NCBI GenBank assembly: GCA_963730785.1
Contig: CAVSTF010000010.1
Coordinates: forward strand, 1,054,001 to 1,118,000
Origin: Bog-473 sp963730785
GTDB taxonomy: Bacteria; Actinomycetota; Acidimicrobiia; Acidimicrobiales; RAAP-2
Length of the DNA stretch: 64,000 bases
Direction: 5' to 3'
In this document: positions 42,512-52,517 of the stretch, one piece after another
Numbering within the stretch: position 1 is the stretch's first letter
Layout of the letters: the number at the start of each line of letters is the position of its first letter
The notes under the pieces: model-generated
Told to the model about the DNA's origin: nothing
Databases searched by the model: none
Seen by the model: the letters and a program-made list of their open reading frames with translations, nothing else
Made by a program: the position numbers and the translations under genes

Positions 42512-43475
42512 TCAGAGAGCCATTTCGTTGAGTTGCTCCACCGTGAATTGTCCCGGTCCGGTTCCCTGAGCGACTGCCTGGAGGGCGAGGCGCTGCAGCA
42601 GTGAGTTGATCGGCGTGGCGACACCGTGCAAGGCGCCGAGCAACACCACCTCCCCGTTGAGGATATTCGGCCTCAATGGAACCGGTGCCCCGAGCCAAGC
42701 TCTGCCAACTTGATCCGCCGCTCCATTCCCCTGATGCCGTGTTGCGCATCTGCAGATAATCGCCTCGTCTGGCCCGATCTTCTTCCACACTGGCCACTGC
42801 GATGCCCGCCGCCTCCAGGGCCGCCAGGCCTTCGCGCTGCGCCTCCTTGGCCAGCGGGCTGAATCGGCCTTCTGGACCGCACAGCGCCTCGGCCGCATTG
42901 GCCAGGTTCATGATCAGCTTGCGGTACTTCCAGCGCATGATGTCGTCCCGGGGTACCGACTGGAACGTGGTGGCGTCGAGCGCGGCCGCGATCGAGCGCC
43001 CCAGGTCGTCGATGCCCTCCGGGTAGCGACCCAGGTCCATCAAACCCGAGACTGGCGCCGAATGCACCTGAATGACCCCTGGGCGCAGGTGAGTGGCCGG
43101 GCACATGACGCACATCCCATAGGTATTGGGGTAGCGCCGGACCACCCGACGTTCGTTCTCCACCCCGTTCTGCATACAGACAAAGGCAGTCAGCGGATGC
43201 GCCACCGGAGCCAGCTGCGCCAAGGCGGCCTCAGTGTCTTGGCTCTTGACAGCCAACAGGACAACCGTGTCCTCCGTCCAGGTGCCGTCAGCCAAATCAG
43301 TGATGACGGGGACGGGCAGCGTGACCGTCTCGTCCGGCGCCTCCAGCACCAACCCCTGGCGCAGCGCGTCGGCGTGGGCACCTCGGGCCACCAGGGTGAC
43401 GTCCTCGCCCTGTTCGAAGAGGCGTCCGCCCACCAATCCGCCGATCGCCCCTGCTCCCATCACCACGAAACGCAT
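42512..43475 (-). CDS. Ketopantoate-reductase-family (ApbA/PanE) protein, one frameshift
   Basis: The frame opens MRFVVMGAGAIGGLVGGRLFEQGEDVTLVARG, an NADP Rossmann start, then LLAVKSQDTEAALAQL and CMQNGVENERRV. It continues to WSGGSSWQSLARGTGSIEAE, after which the expected NGEVVLLGALHGVATPINSLLQRLA continues in another frame. An extra base near 42667 explains the break, and the product would be about 320 residues. The function could be ketopantoate reduction or a related 2-oxoacid reduction. Its neighbours do not narrow this. It is the first gene from the left to show such a break. Confidence 0.75.
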
Positions 43476-43551
43476 GGCTGCACTTTGCCACGCCGTCCCC
43501 GAGCTGGGGCATTGACCAGGGGACACCCCACGACCGTGACAAGATTTTCCC

Positions 43552-44478
43552 GTGACCCCTCTCGACTCCCTCGCCCGAGCCGCCAAGGTCGGTGAAGCAG
43601 CGGTCGGTGCCCCGTTGCGTCTGGTCAACGATCTGACCGCACCCGCACGTGGTGACCTGGCCAAGAACGTGCGCCGGGCCATCGCCATGGCCGACGAGCC
43701 CGGCCCCATGGCCATGGATCCTGACGTCGCCTACCTGCACCCCGATGGCATCGCTCGCCTGGTGCACTCGGACCTACCCACCATGATCATTGGCGGCATC
43801 AGCGCGCTGCTCCTGCAGACGCTGCACCCGTTGGCCATGGCCGGGGTGGCCGAACATTCGAACTACCAGCAGGACCCCCTGGGTCGTCTGCGCCGCACCG
43901 GTGAGTTCGTTGGCATCACCACCTTCGGCACCACCCAAGAAGCCGACGCCGCCATCGCCCAGGTGCTGCGAGTCCACCGCCGGGTCAAAGGCATTGCCCC
44001 CGACGGCCGTCCATACTCAGCCGCCGATCCCGATCTGGTCACCTTCATTCACGTGGCCGAGGTGTCGAGCTTCCTCGAGTCAGCCCGCCGCTTCGGTCCC
44101 CATCCTCTCTCTCCGGAACAACGCGACCAGTACTTCGCTGAAGTGGCCCCGGTGGCCACATCCCTCGGAGCCCATTGGGTGCCTCACTCGGCCGACGAGG
44201 TGGAGAGCTACTTCCAGCGCATCCGGCCTGAGCTCTACGCCGGCCCGCAAGCCCGCCAAGCTCGCGATTGGTTGCGCCGGGGCGTGGCCGACCGTCCCGA
44301 GGAGCGGGCGGTGTATGCCCTGTTGCTGTCGGCTGCGATCAGCGTGCTCCCCCGCTGGGCCCGGCAGGAACTCGGACTTTCCGCGCCGCTGTCACTCGAC
44401 CTTCTGGTCGACACGGTGGCCGTCATACCGCTGACCCGCGCCCTGGCCACGGGGTTGCGCTGGGTCATCAACCCTTAG
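43552..44478 (+). CDS. Oxygenase MpaB family (DUF2236) protein, intact
   Basis: 308 residues. It has the DUF2236/MpaB signature: LVHSDLPTMIIGGISALLLQTLHPLAMAGVAEHSNYQQDPLGRLRRTGEFV, a region that in Lcp-type and MpaB proteins holds haem-contact residues, followed by HRRVKGIAPDGRPYSAADPDLVTFIHVAEVSSFL with a conserved His. The family includes rubber-cleaving latex-clearing oxygenases and a fungal protease-like member. The substrate here is unknown. The start is a GTG. A second, broken member lies at 58762-59624. Confidence 0.8.
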   Translation: MTPLDSLARAAKVGEAAVGAPLRLVNDLTAPARGDLAKNVRRAIAMADEPGPMAMDPDVAYLHPDGIARLVHSDLPTMIIGGISALLLQTLHPLAMAGVAEHSNYQQDPLGRLRRTGEFVGITTFGTTQEADAAIAQVLRVHRRVKGIAPDGRPYSAADPDLVTFIHVAEVSSFLESARRFGPHPLSPEQRDQYFAEVAPVATSLGAHWVPHSADEVESYFQRIRPELYAGPQARQARDWLRRGVADRPEERAVYALLLSAAISVLPRWARQELGLSAPLSLDLLVDTVAVIPLTRALATGLRWVINP

Positions 44479-44507
44479 GGGATCCGCCGGAAGATTTGGC
44501 GGCTATC

Positions 44508-45239
44508 TCAGGTCGCGATGGACAAGCCGCCGTCGATGGCCACTATCTGACCTGTGACGTAGGCCGCCTTGGAGAGGGCCAGCACCACTTCAGCGACATC
44601 TTCGGGCGTGCCGGAGCGCTTGAGTGGCGTGACCTGCTGCACCACTTCGCGCACGAAGTCCCAGTCGGCCGTCCACGGCGTATCTATGAGACCGGGGGCC
44701 ACTGCGTTGACCCGCACGTCGGGTCCCACGGTCTTGGCCAGCAGCACCGTCATGTGATTGAGGGCCGCCTTGCTCGCCGCGTACGGAATGGACGAGCCGG
44801 TTGGCCGGAGACCAGCCACCGAGGCCACGTTGACGATGGAGCCCTTGGTCTCGCGCAAGGCCGGCAACGCCGCCAGGGTCATGGACCAGGTTCCAAACAC
44901 ATTCACTTCGAATATCCGACGCCACACATCGACCGTCGCCGCCGCCAGGTCATGGTGTGGGATGACGGCGGTTGTCCCCGCGTTGTTAACCAGCGTGTCG
45001 ATGCGGCCCCAACGCGCCAGTGCGGTGTCCACCATCCGCTGAGCGGCCTCGGGATCGGTGATGTCCCCCTGCACGTACACGGCGGAAGGCAATGACGCAG
45101 CGACCGCTTCGCCCTCGTCGACCGAGCGCGACGAGTTGATGAGCACGTGCGATCCCCCGGCCGCAAAGGACCGGGCGCAGGCTTCACCAATGCCCGACGA
45201 CGAGCCGGTAATCAACACCACGTGCTCGCCTGAACTCAC
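44508..45239 (-). CDS. Short-chain dehydrogenase/reductase
   Basis: 243 residues, a classical SDR. VVLITGSSSGIGEACARSFAAGG is the NAD(P)-binding TGxxxGxG. VNNAGTTAVIP has the NAG motif, IVNVASVAGLRPTGSSIPYAASKAALNHM holds the catalytic Ser, Tyr and Lys, and VNAVAPGLIDTPWT follows. The C-terminal end GQIVAIDGGLSIAT is typical of FabG-like enzymes. The gene is intact despite broken neighbours. The substrate is unknown. Confidence 0.85.
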   Translation of the reverse strand: MSSGEHVVLITGSSSGIGEACARSFAAGGSHVLINSSRSVDEGEAVAASLPSAVYVQGDITDPEAAQRMVDTALARWGRIDTLVNNAGTTAVIPHHDLAAATVDVWRRIFEVNVFGTWSMTLAALPALRETKGSIVNVASVAGLRPTGSSIPYAASKAALNHMTVLLAKTVGPDVRVNAVAPGLIDTPWTADWDFVREVVQQVTPLKRSGTPEDVAEVVLALSKAAYVTGQIVAIDGGLSIAT

Positions 45240-45249
45240 CTGGATCCTT

Positions 45250-46194
45250 TCATCGGGGCACCAATCCCCAGCTCGCTGTCCACTCGGTGTCCGGCTGCAA
45301 GGTGATGAGGTCGATGCCGGTCCGTAGGGCGTTAGGAGGGCAGGTCATCGGCTCAATGGCCACCGAGCGCCGGCGCCGTCCCATATCCCCCAGCGTGTCG
45401 CCGGTGTACACCATCAGGTACCCGAAACCGGGATCGGTCCAGAGGGAGGCCCCGGTCGCGCCGCCGGGCGCATCGAGACTGGCCCAGGCCCGGCCGTCGC
45501 CGTCTCGCTGCAGGGTGGTGAAGGCCGTATCGAGCGCCAGCGGACCGATGAAGCGGGCGGTGGTGAAATCGTGTTCGGTGCCGGCCACCGGGGTCAGCGT
45601 GCCGGTAGGGCAGGCCGCGGTCGTCGAACTCGAGGGTGTGACGGGCCGGGAGCTGCAGAATGGCGCCGTCCACCGTCTCGGGACCGGCGGTGAGATAGGG
45701 ATGGAAGCCGAGCCCGAATGGGATGGGCTCCGCCTCAATGTTCCGGGCCTTCGTCGTCACGGTGAGGCCGTCCCGGCCCACGTGGTACTCCAGCTCCAAG
45801 TAGGAGCGAGAACGGGTAGCCCGGGGTCGGATGCAGCTGCAGGCGCAGCGAGAGCTGGTTCTGGTGCCGGGTCTGCAGGGTCCAGGGCAGCCAACGGACC
45901 AGGCCGTGGATGGCGTTGCGGCGTTCCGGCTCATCGAGCGCAGCCTGGGCCCGGATTCCGTTGAACTCGTAGCGGCCGTCGGCCAACCGGTTAGGCCATG
46001 GAGCCAGCACCTGGCCCCGGCCGCTGGGCGACCATTGGTTGGCCCCGAAGCCGTCGATCAACGGCATGGGAACCGACGTTGTACTCCCGCAGGGTGGCGC
46101 CCACCTCGCAGACCACGACTTCTTGCCCGCCGTGCCCGATCCGCCATTGCTGTCCCGTGGGCGAAGCCACGGAGATCCTGGGGGCGCGAGGCAT
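45250..46194 (-). CDS. Aldose 1-epimerase-family protein, three frameshifts
   Basis: The pieces join in order as one galactose-mutarotase-like protein of about 310 residues. They are MPRAPRISVASPTGQQWRIG..., then WPNRLADGRYEFNGIR with RRNAIHGLVR (catalytic His), then IPFGLGFHPYLTAG, then TGDTLGDMGRRRRSVAIEPMTCPPNAL with the catalytic Glu. Breaks fall near 46075, 45810 and 45610, each a single-base shift. Nothing else suggests decay, and motifs are conserved on both sides of each break. It interconverts sugar anomers in known relatives. Confidence 0.72.
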
Positions 46195-46343
46195 GGCGAG
46201 TGAATTGAAGCAGACCAGCGACCCAAAGTGGGGATGGGTACCAAACGGTGCCGGTGACGGGCCGGTTACTTCGTCACGAACAGTCGGTGACACGGCCCGC
46301 AGCCGGGGAGAACTGCAACCGCGGCCCGGTAGGGTCGGGGTAC

Positions 46344-47335
46344 GTGAGAGTCGCTCGTAACGAACGACGACGGGGTCACTGCGCCGGGTATCGCCGCTCT
46401 GACCAGGGCACTCGTGGGATGGTCCGACGCGTCGGCCGCTGCCGGCGGTCCCCGCCACGAGATCGTGGTGATGGCGCCGAGCACGCAACTACAGCGGGGC
46501 CGGGGCGGCCGTGGGCTCGGTGGAGGATCACACCACCATCGCCTGGCAGCGGGCCACCATCGAAGGCGCTGAAGGGGTGGAGGCCTACGGGCTCGATGCC
46601 TCGCCGGCCCTCTCGGTCATCATCGGCGCCATGGGTGCGGTCGGCCCCAAGCCCGACCTCGTGCTCTCGGGCATCAACCACGGCGTGAACGTCGGCCGCT
46701 CCATACTGCACTCGGGCACGGTCGGCGCCGCCCTGACCGCCTCGCAGCTGGGCATGAGCGCACTGGCCGTCTCGCTGCGGGCCGGAGAGACGCCCGACCC
46801 CTGGGAATCGGCCGCCGACCTCGCCGTCGCCCTCATTCCCCTGCTGGTGAGCGCGCCGGTCCGGACCGTGCTGAACCTCAACGTCCCCGCCCTGCCGATG
46901 GACGAAGATCCTCGGGCTGCGCTGGGCCCGGGTCAGCGGGCAGGGCCTCATCAAGGCGGCCAGCGGCACCAACATTTGGCAGGCACCGAACCCACCCGAG
47001 ATGGAGGGCCCGGCAGCGGCCGAAGGCTCTCGGGCCGTCATGGAACGCACCACGGCCGACTCCGGCGAGATCGTGCTCACCGTCGGCTCACCTTTCCCCC
47101 GCTCGGCCGAATGTTCCGAAGCCGAGGCCACCGAGGACGCCGCCCTGGTCGGTCAGGGCTACGCCGCCCTCACCGCCCTGCGGGCCCCGGGCGGACGAGG
47201 ACCCCGAACTGTTCGGCTTGCTCGACGCCGGTCTGGCCGCTGCTGGCCCCGCTCGGCCTCAGGCCTGGGCGAGGCGATCGGGCCGCCGTCCGCCGGGCCG
47301 ATGGCCCGAGGCCCTGGCCCGTGCGAGGCCACAGT
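46344..47335 (+). CDS. surE: SurE-type 5'/3'-nucleotidase, several frameshifts
   Basis: Starting from GTG 46344 and correcting an extra base at about 46353, the text reads LVTNDDGVTAPGIAAL, the SurE metal motif. A second correction near 46484 gives APSTNYSGAG, then LVLSGINHGVNVGRSILHSGTVGAALTA in the open frame at 46511. Further shifts near 46910 and 47200 restore the C-terminal part (LGLRWARVSGQGL and later). SurE removes phosphate from nucleoside monophosphates. The 3' boundary is approximate and abuts the convergent ArfB-like gene. Confidence 0.68.
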
Positions 47336-47341
47336 TCCAGC

Positions 47342-47809
47342 TCAGTCGTCGTGTCGCCCGGACCGTCGATTGCGCTTGATGTCCGAGCGCCGGCGCTTGG
47401 CCTCGACCCGACGCACCTGTGAGCCCTTGGTCGGCCGAGTCGGTCGCCGGGTCGGATCGACCCGCAGTCCTTCAGCGATCTTCTCGCCCAGCCGTTCCAG
47501 AGCCAGTTGCCGGTTGCGGACCTGAGAGCGCGAATCGGAGGCTGAGGCGCGGACGAAAGGCCCGTAGCGCTCCAACAATCTCGCGCGCTGGCGGGGGCCG
47601 AGCGTGGTCGAGGCATTGACCTCGAACTGCACCTCAACCCGGCTGAGCGTCCGGTTGGCGTGCTGCCCACCCGGACCGCCCGAAGTGGTGGCCCTCCAGG
47701 TCACCTCGCTCATGGGCAACGAAAGAGCCTTGTGGACGCGCAGGGTCGCTCCGGCATTCTCAGCCAGGTCTTCCCCATCAGATTCGATCGGCGACTCGTC
47801 CGTGGCCAC
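47342..47809 (-). CDS. arfB: Peptidyl-tRNA hydrolase ArfB/YaeJ-like
   Basis: 155 residues. WRATTSGGPGGQHANRTLSRVEVQFEV contains the GGQ motif of class I release factors without codon-recognition domains. The C-terminus is a basic tail (RRVEAKRRRSDIKRNRRSGRHDD) that in ArfB enters the empty mRNA channel of stalled ribosomes. Length and layout match ArfB (about 140 aa). Intact, minus strand, between broken surE and aldo/keto reductase genes. Confidence 0.85.
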   Translation of the reverse strand: MATDESPIESDGEDLAENAGATLRVHKALSLPMSEVTWRATTSGGPGGQHANRTLSRVEVQFEVNASTTLGPRQRARLLERYGPFVRASASDSRSQVRNRQLALERLGEKIAEGLRVDPTRRPTRPTKGSQVRRVEAKRRRSDIKRNRRSGRHDD

Positions 47810-47844
47810 AGAAGGAGGTTAGAAGCACCAGGTAGGGTCCGGCC

Positions 47845-48840
47845 ATGGAATATCGCCACCTCGGAAGATCAGGCATGCTCGTCTCGGCCCTGTCGTACGG
47901 CAACTGGATCACTCACGGCAGCCAAATTGACGAAGATGCGGCCAAGGCCTGCGTGAAGGCGTCGCTCGATGCCGGCATCACGACGTTCGATACGGCGGAC
48001 GTCTACGCCATCGGAGCCGCCGAAACGGTGCTGGGTAGGGCCCTCCAGGGCGTGCGGCGCGACTCCATCGAGATCTTCACCAAGGTCTACTGGCCCACCG
48101 GCCCCAACCCCAACAACCGCGGGCTTGTCCCGCAAGCACATCATGGAGTCGCTCCACGGTTCGCTGGAGCGCCTGCAGACCGATCACGTGGATCTTCTCC
48201 AGGCCCATCGTTACGACTACGCCACTCCGCTGGAAGAGACGCTGCGGGCCTTCGACGACCTGGTCCGCCAGGGCAAGGTGCACTACGTCGGCGTGTCCGA
48301 ATGGACGGCCGAGCAGATCGGCGACGCCCTCCAGATGGCCGATGAGATGGGCTTCGACCGCATCATCTCCAATCAGCCCCAGTACTCCCTCCTGTGGCGA
48401 GTCATTGAGGCCGAGGTGGTTCCGCTGAGCCAGGAACAGGGCGTGGGACAGATCGTCTGGTCCCCACTGGCCCAAGGCGTCTTGACCGGCAAGTACCTCC
48501 CCGGTGCGGCTCCCCTGGAGAATTCGCGGGCCACCGGCATCGAGGGCGAAGAGATGTCATGGCTCCTGCGCGACGAGGTCCTCACCCCGGTGCAGGAATA
48601 TGCCGCCCTGTGTCGCGAGGCCGGCTACACCCCGGCCGCAGTGGCGCTGGCCTGGGTTCTGCAAAACGAGAATGTGAGCAGCGCCATTGTCGGCGCCAGC
48701 CGACCCGAGCAGATCGCCGAGAACGTCAAGGCCCTCGAATTGAGCTCGAGCCCGATTTCGTCGACGCCATTGAGAAGGCCCTGGAGCCGACCACCCTCTT
48801 CGACCCCGCCTTCACCATCAGTCCGGCCGAACGCCCTTAA
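47845..48840 (+). CDS. Aldo/keto reductase, two frameshifts
   Basis: About 330 residues once corrected. MEYRHLGRSGMLVSALSYGNW and FDTADVYAIGAAETVLGRAL (catalytic Asp/Tyr) are in frame one. After a shift near 48122 the frame continues HVDLLQAHRYD, KVHYVGVSEWTAEQIGDAL and IVWSPLAQGVLTGKY. After another near 48745 it ends DFVDAIEKALEP. This layout is that of the Kv-beta/YghZ-type aldo/keto reductases. The stop shares TTAA (48837-48840) with the convergent SnoaL-like gene. Confidence 0.78.
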
Positions 48841-49304
48841 GGCGTCGGCTCGAAACGACTGGAGAAGGAGACCACTTCCAACGTCGAGTGTCGGCGGTGC
48901 TCCTCGAAGACCCGCATGTAGCCGGTATGGGCGATGCGCCAGCCGTCGTCGTCCTTGACGTAGCGATCGGAGTAGAAGGCGGTGCCGCCGATCTCCAGAT
49001 CGGCCGCCGGAATGATCACTCGGTCCTGCAGGTACCAGGTGCCGGTGGCCGTGGTGGCCGACGTGAAGTCGATCTCGGGATGATGCCCGTGGTGTTCGGT
49101 TGCGATGCCTGGGCTACCCAGCGCCTCGGACAGCCACGTCACGATGTGCTGGCGGCCTTCGAGCACGGTCTTGCCGTCCTCGTAGGCGGCGGTGCAGTCC
49201 TCGGTCAGCAGGTGACCAAGGGCGTCGAACTCCTTGAGGTCGAGGGTACGGAAGTAGGCGTACTTCAGACGCCGGATGGACTCGAGTTCGGCTGCTGTTT
49301 CCAT
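48837..49304 (-). CDS. SnoaL/NTF2-like domain protein
   Basis: 155 residues with one NTF2-like cone fold: ESIRRLKYAYFRTLDLKEFDALGHLLTEDCTAAYEDGKTVLEGRQHIVTWL, then TTATGTWYLQDRV and DDDGWRIAHTGYMRVFEEH. This resembles SnoaL-type isomerases/dehydratases and the baiE-like bile-acid dehydratases. The catalytic residues are not certain. I placed the start at the ATG at 49304; a longer frame to 49364 is basic and unlikely. It converges with the aldo/keto reductase gene. Confidence 0.72.
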   Translation of the reverse strand: METAAELESIRRLKYAYFRTLDLKEFDALGHLLTEDCTAAYEDGKTVLEGRQHIVTWLSEALGSPGIATEHHGHHPEIDFTSATTATGTWYLQDRVIIPAADLEIGGTAFYSDRYVKDDDGWRIAHTGYMRVFEEHRRHSTLEVVSFSSRFEPTP

Positions 49305-49399
49305 GCGGCATCCCTTTCGTGCGGTGGGCCGGTACGGCCGCTGAGAGCGTACTGGCGTGATCACTTTGCAGCCCAGGCCGCATCACGGCAGCATGCGGT

Positions 49400-49813
49400 G
49401 TGCCCGAACGCCAGCGCATTGCCGCCTACGGGGTCTGCCGGGACGCCGAGGGGCGACTGCTACTGGCCCGGGCCGCGCCGTCGCTGACACTGCGAGGTCG
49501 GTGGTTCCTGCCCGGCGGCGGGGTCGACCATGGCGAACACCCCAAAGAGGCGGTACGCCGTGAGATGGAAGAGGAATCTGGCCTCGTGGTCGAGGTGGGT
49601 GATCTGCTCGAAGTGATCTCGGACGTTCGCACCCTGCCCGATGAGACCAACCTTCATACGGTGCGCCTGATTTATCGGATTGACGCCTGGACCGGGACAC
49701 TCAGAGCCGAGGAAAACGGCACGACCGATGCCGTCCAGTGGTGCACCCGAGAGGAGCTCGCCACCATGCCCTTGGCCAACTATGTCGAGGACGTCGTCGC
49801 CCACCTCCTGTGA
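49400..49813 (+). CDS. NUDIX hydrolase
   Basis: 137 residues with the Nudix box GGGVDHGEHPKEAVRREMEEESGLVV (G-x5-E-x7-REMEEESG) near residue 50. FDxxG-type flanks are seen as RWFLPGGG. It hydrolyses a nucleoside diphosphate-linked compound in relatives, with the substrate unknown. It opens with a GTG and sits 82 bases before the Ndh gene. Intact. Confidence 0.85.
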   Translation: MPERQRIAAYGVCRDAEGRLLLARAAPSLTLRGRWFLPGGGVDHGEHPKEAVRREMEEESGLVVEVGDLLEVISDVRTLPDETNLHTVRLIYRIDAWTGTLRAEENGTTDAVQWCTREELATMPLANYVEDVVAHLL

Positions 49814-49894
49814 CGCCCACGCATGCAATGGCACTGCGTTGGGCATAACCGGTGCACATGATCTGGCCCTGGACACCCTTATGGTCGTAGAACG

Positions 49895-51217
49895 GTGGCT
49901 GTGATCACCGAAAACGAAGACACGCGCCACCATGTGGTGATCATCGGGTGTGGCTTCGGCGGTCTCTTTGCCGCCAAAGCACTCCGGCCGGCCAACGTCA
50001 GGGTGACCCTGATCGATCGCACCAATCACCATCTGTTTCAGCCGCTCCTCTACCAGGTGGCCACCGGCATCCTCTCCGAAGGCCAGATCGCGCCGGCCAT
50101 CCGCGACGTGTTGCGGAATCACCATTCGCTTCGGGTGGTGCTGGGCGACGTGCAGCACATCGATCCCGTGGCGAAGCAGGTGCGCGCCATTGAGCTCGAC
50201 CATGAGGTCACCTTCAACTACGACAGCCTCATTGTCGCCACGGGAGCGGTCACCTCGTATTTCGGGCACGACGACTACCGACGGCATGCCTCGGGCATGA
50301 AATCACTCGACGACGCCATGCTGCTCCGGGGTCAGATCTTCGGTGCCTTCGAGATGGCCGAGGCCGAAGAGGACGAGGCGCGTCGGGCCGCCCTCATGAC
50401 CTTCGTCGTCATTGGCGGCGGTCCCACCGGTGTCGAGATGGCCGGCCAGTTGAAGGAGCTCTCCGGGCGGGCGCTGCGGAACAACTATCGACTGATCGAT
50501 CCGGCCTCCACCCGGGTCGTCCTGGTCGAGGGCGGGGACCGACTGGTGCCACCCATGGGCGATCGGGGTTCCCGGCTCACCGCCAAGGCGCTCGAGAAGA
50601 TGGGCATTGAGCTCCACCTCAATGCCATGGTCACCGGCATGGACCAGGACGGGGTCGAGCTGACCACTTCGGGGGGCGAGACGGTGCACATCACGGCCGC
50701 CACCAAAGTGTGGGCCGCCGGCACCAAGGCCAACCCCCTCGGCCAGCAGCTGGCCGACGTGACCGGCGTGGAGCTGGATCGGGCCGGTCGGGTCAAGGTG
50801 GAGCCGGACTGCACGGTACCCAACTACCCCGAGATCTTTGTGGTGGGCGACCTGATGGCCCTCAACGATCTTCCCGGCGTGGCCGAGGTGGCCATGCAGT
50901 CCGGTGCGTTCGCCGCGCACACCATCAAGCACCGCATCAAGGGGCAGCCCACCAAGAAGGCCTTCCACTACCACGACCTCGGTTCGCTGGCCGCTATTTC
51001 GCGGTTCCAGGCCGTGGCCAAGTTGGGACCGATTCAGGTGGGCGGCATCATCGGGTGGCTGCTGTGGTTGTTCGTCCACCTTGCCTTCTTGACCGGATTT
51101 AAGAATCGGTTCGGTGCGTTGGCCCGCTGGTCGGTCAGCTTCGTTGGCCGAGGTCGCTACGAACGGGCACTGGTGGGCCAATGGGAGGCCGGGCCGGGCG
51201 CATCCGATTCTGCGTAG
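49895..51217 (+). CDS. ndh: Type II NADH dehydrogenase (Ndh)
   Basis: 440 residues. HHVVIIGCGFGGLFAAKALR binds FAD, and LMTFVVIGGGPTGVEMAGQLKEL binds NADH. ATKVWAAGTKANPL and NYPEIFVVGDLM are the conserved AGD/'VxGD' regions. The C-terminal membrane-binding helix is GGIIGWLLWLFVHLAFLTGFKNR. It transfers electrons from NADH to quinone without pumping protons. Intact. Confidence 0.88.
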   Translation: MAVITENEDTRHHVVIIGCGFGGLFAAKALRPANVRVTLIDRTNHHLFQPLLYQVATGILSEGQIAPAIRDVLRNHHSLRVVLGDVQHIDPVAKQVRAIELDHEVTFNYDSLIVATGAVTSYFGHDDYRRHASGMKSLDDAMLLRGQIFGAFEMAEAEEDEARRAALMTFVVIGGGPTGVEMAGQLKELSGRALRNNYRLIDPASTRVVLVEGGDRLVPPMGDRGSRLTAKALEKMGIELHLNAMVTGMDQDGVELTTSGGETVHITAATKVWAAGTKANPLGQQLADVTGVELDRAGRVKVEPDCTVPNYPEIFVVGDLMALNDLPGVAEVAMQSGAFAAHTIKHRIKGQPTKKAFHYHDLGSLAAISRFQAVAKLGPIQVGGIIGWLLWLFVHLAFLTGFKNRFGALARWSVSFVGRGRYERALVGQWEAGPGASDSA

Positions 51218-51257
51218 GCTGCGCGACGCCCGATCCACCGACACAGAGGTTCTCCCC

Positions 51258-52508
51258 ATGCCCATCACCGTGACGCCCATTGCCGGGATTAGCGATCACA
51301 TCAACGACATCCGGCTCCGCACCGCCCGGATCGTCAACGAAGAGATCCTGCCCAACGAGTCGAAGCTGTGGGTGGGCCGGCGATCCGATGCCACCGAGGA
51401 TGAGCGGGCGGCGGCCAAGGTGCTCCGGGAAAAGGTGCAGGCCCGGGTGAAGTCCGAGGGCTTGTGGGCGCCGCACCTGCCGCCCGAATACGGGGGCATG
51501 GGCATCGACTTCCTGGCCCACGCCTACATGAACGAGATCCTGGCCTACGCCATGGGCGCGGCCTCTCTCTTCGGCGTGGTGGCGCCCAACTCGGGTAACC
51601 AGACCATCCTGGCCAAGTACGGCACCGCGGAGCAGAAGGAGAAATGGTTGCTGCCCCTGGTGGAGGGCACCATGCAGTCGGGCTTCTCCATGACGGAACC
51701 CGAGAACGCCGGCTCCGATCCCCGCTCCATCCAGACGACCGCAGTCCGCGAGGGCGACGAGTGGGTCATCAACGGGCACAAGTGGTTCACTTCGAACGGT
51801 CTGGAGGCCGACTTCTTCATCGTGATGTGCCGGGCGGGCGAGGCGGGCGACGAGGGCAAGCCGGGGCGGATGATGCAGGTCATTGTGCCCACTTCGACCC
51901 CGGGCGTGACCATCGTGCGGGGCATCGGCATTTGGGGCCGAGGGTCGTCGGACCACTGCGAGGTGCGCTACGAGAACGTGCGCGTGCCGGCCGAGAATGT
52001 ACTTGGTCAGGTGGGCGACGGCCATCGGGCGGCGCAGGATCGGCTGGGGGCCGGCCGCATCTTCCACTGCATGAACTCGGTGGGCCAGATGTGGCGGGCC
52101 TTCGACCTGATGGTGGAGCGACTGCTCACCCGCCAGGTCCACGGCGGACTGCTCAAGGACAAGCAGTTCATGCAGGGCTTCGTGGCCGACAGCTACATCG
52201 ACCTGCAGGCGGCACGACTCATGACCATCCACGCCGCGGAGAAGGTGGACAACGGTGACCCCCAGGCCCGTACCGAGATCTCGGCCATCAAGGTGTTCGT
52301 CCCCGCCGCCTACTCACGGGTGGTCGACCGGGCCATTCAGGTCTGGGGCGCGGCTGGCGTATCGAACGATCTCCCGTTGGCCGCCATGTACCTCGGTGCC
52401 CGCACCCTCCGACTGGCCGACGGTCCGGACGAGGTGCATCGCATCCTCATTGCCAAGAACGTCCTCCACCACTACGAAAAGGGCGGCAGTTGGGACTTCG
52501 CAGGTTGA
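51258..52508 (+). CDS. Acyl-CoA dehydrogenase family protein
   Basis: 416 residues in the FadE fold. GLWAPHLPPEYGGMGID and SGFSMTEPENAGSDPRSIQTTA give the FAD/substrate loop, followed by VINGHKWFTSNG and FRVPAENVLG-like VRVPAENVLGQVGDG. IQVWGAAGVSNDLPLAAMYLGARTLRLADGPDEVHR is the C-terminal block. It oxidises an acyl-CoA at the alpha,beta bond. The catalytic Glu is placed in GPDEVH by homology with one subgroup. The first ATG upstream is rejected; the start at 51258 follows the Ndh gene by 40 bases. Confidence 0.87.
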   Translation: MPITVTPIAGISDHINDIRLRTARIVNEEILPNESKLWVGRRSDATEDERAAAKVLREKVQARVKSEGLWAPHLPPEYGGMGIDFLAHAYMNEILAYAMGAASLFGVVAPNSGNQTILAKYGTAEQKEKWLLPLVEGTMQSGFSMTEPENAGSDPRSIQTTAVREGDEWVINGHKWFTSNGLEADFFIVMCRAGEAGDEGKPGRMMQVIVPTSTPGVTIVRGIGIWGRGSSDHCEVRYENVRVPAENVLGQVGDGHRAAQDRLGAGRIFHCMNSVGQMWRAFDLMVERLLTRQVHGGLLKDKQFMQGFVADSYIDLQAARLMTIHAAEKVDNGDPQARTEISAIKVFVPAAYSRVVDRAIQVWGAAGVSNDLPLAAMYLGARTLRLADGPDEVHRILIAKNVLHHYEKGGSWDFAG

Positions 52509-52517
52509 TGCCATGAC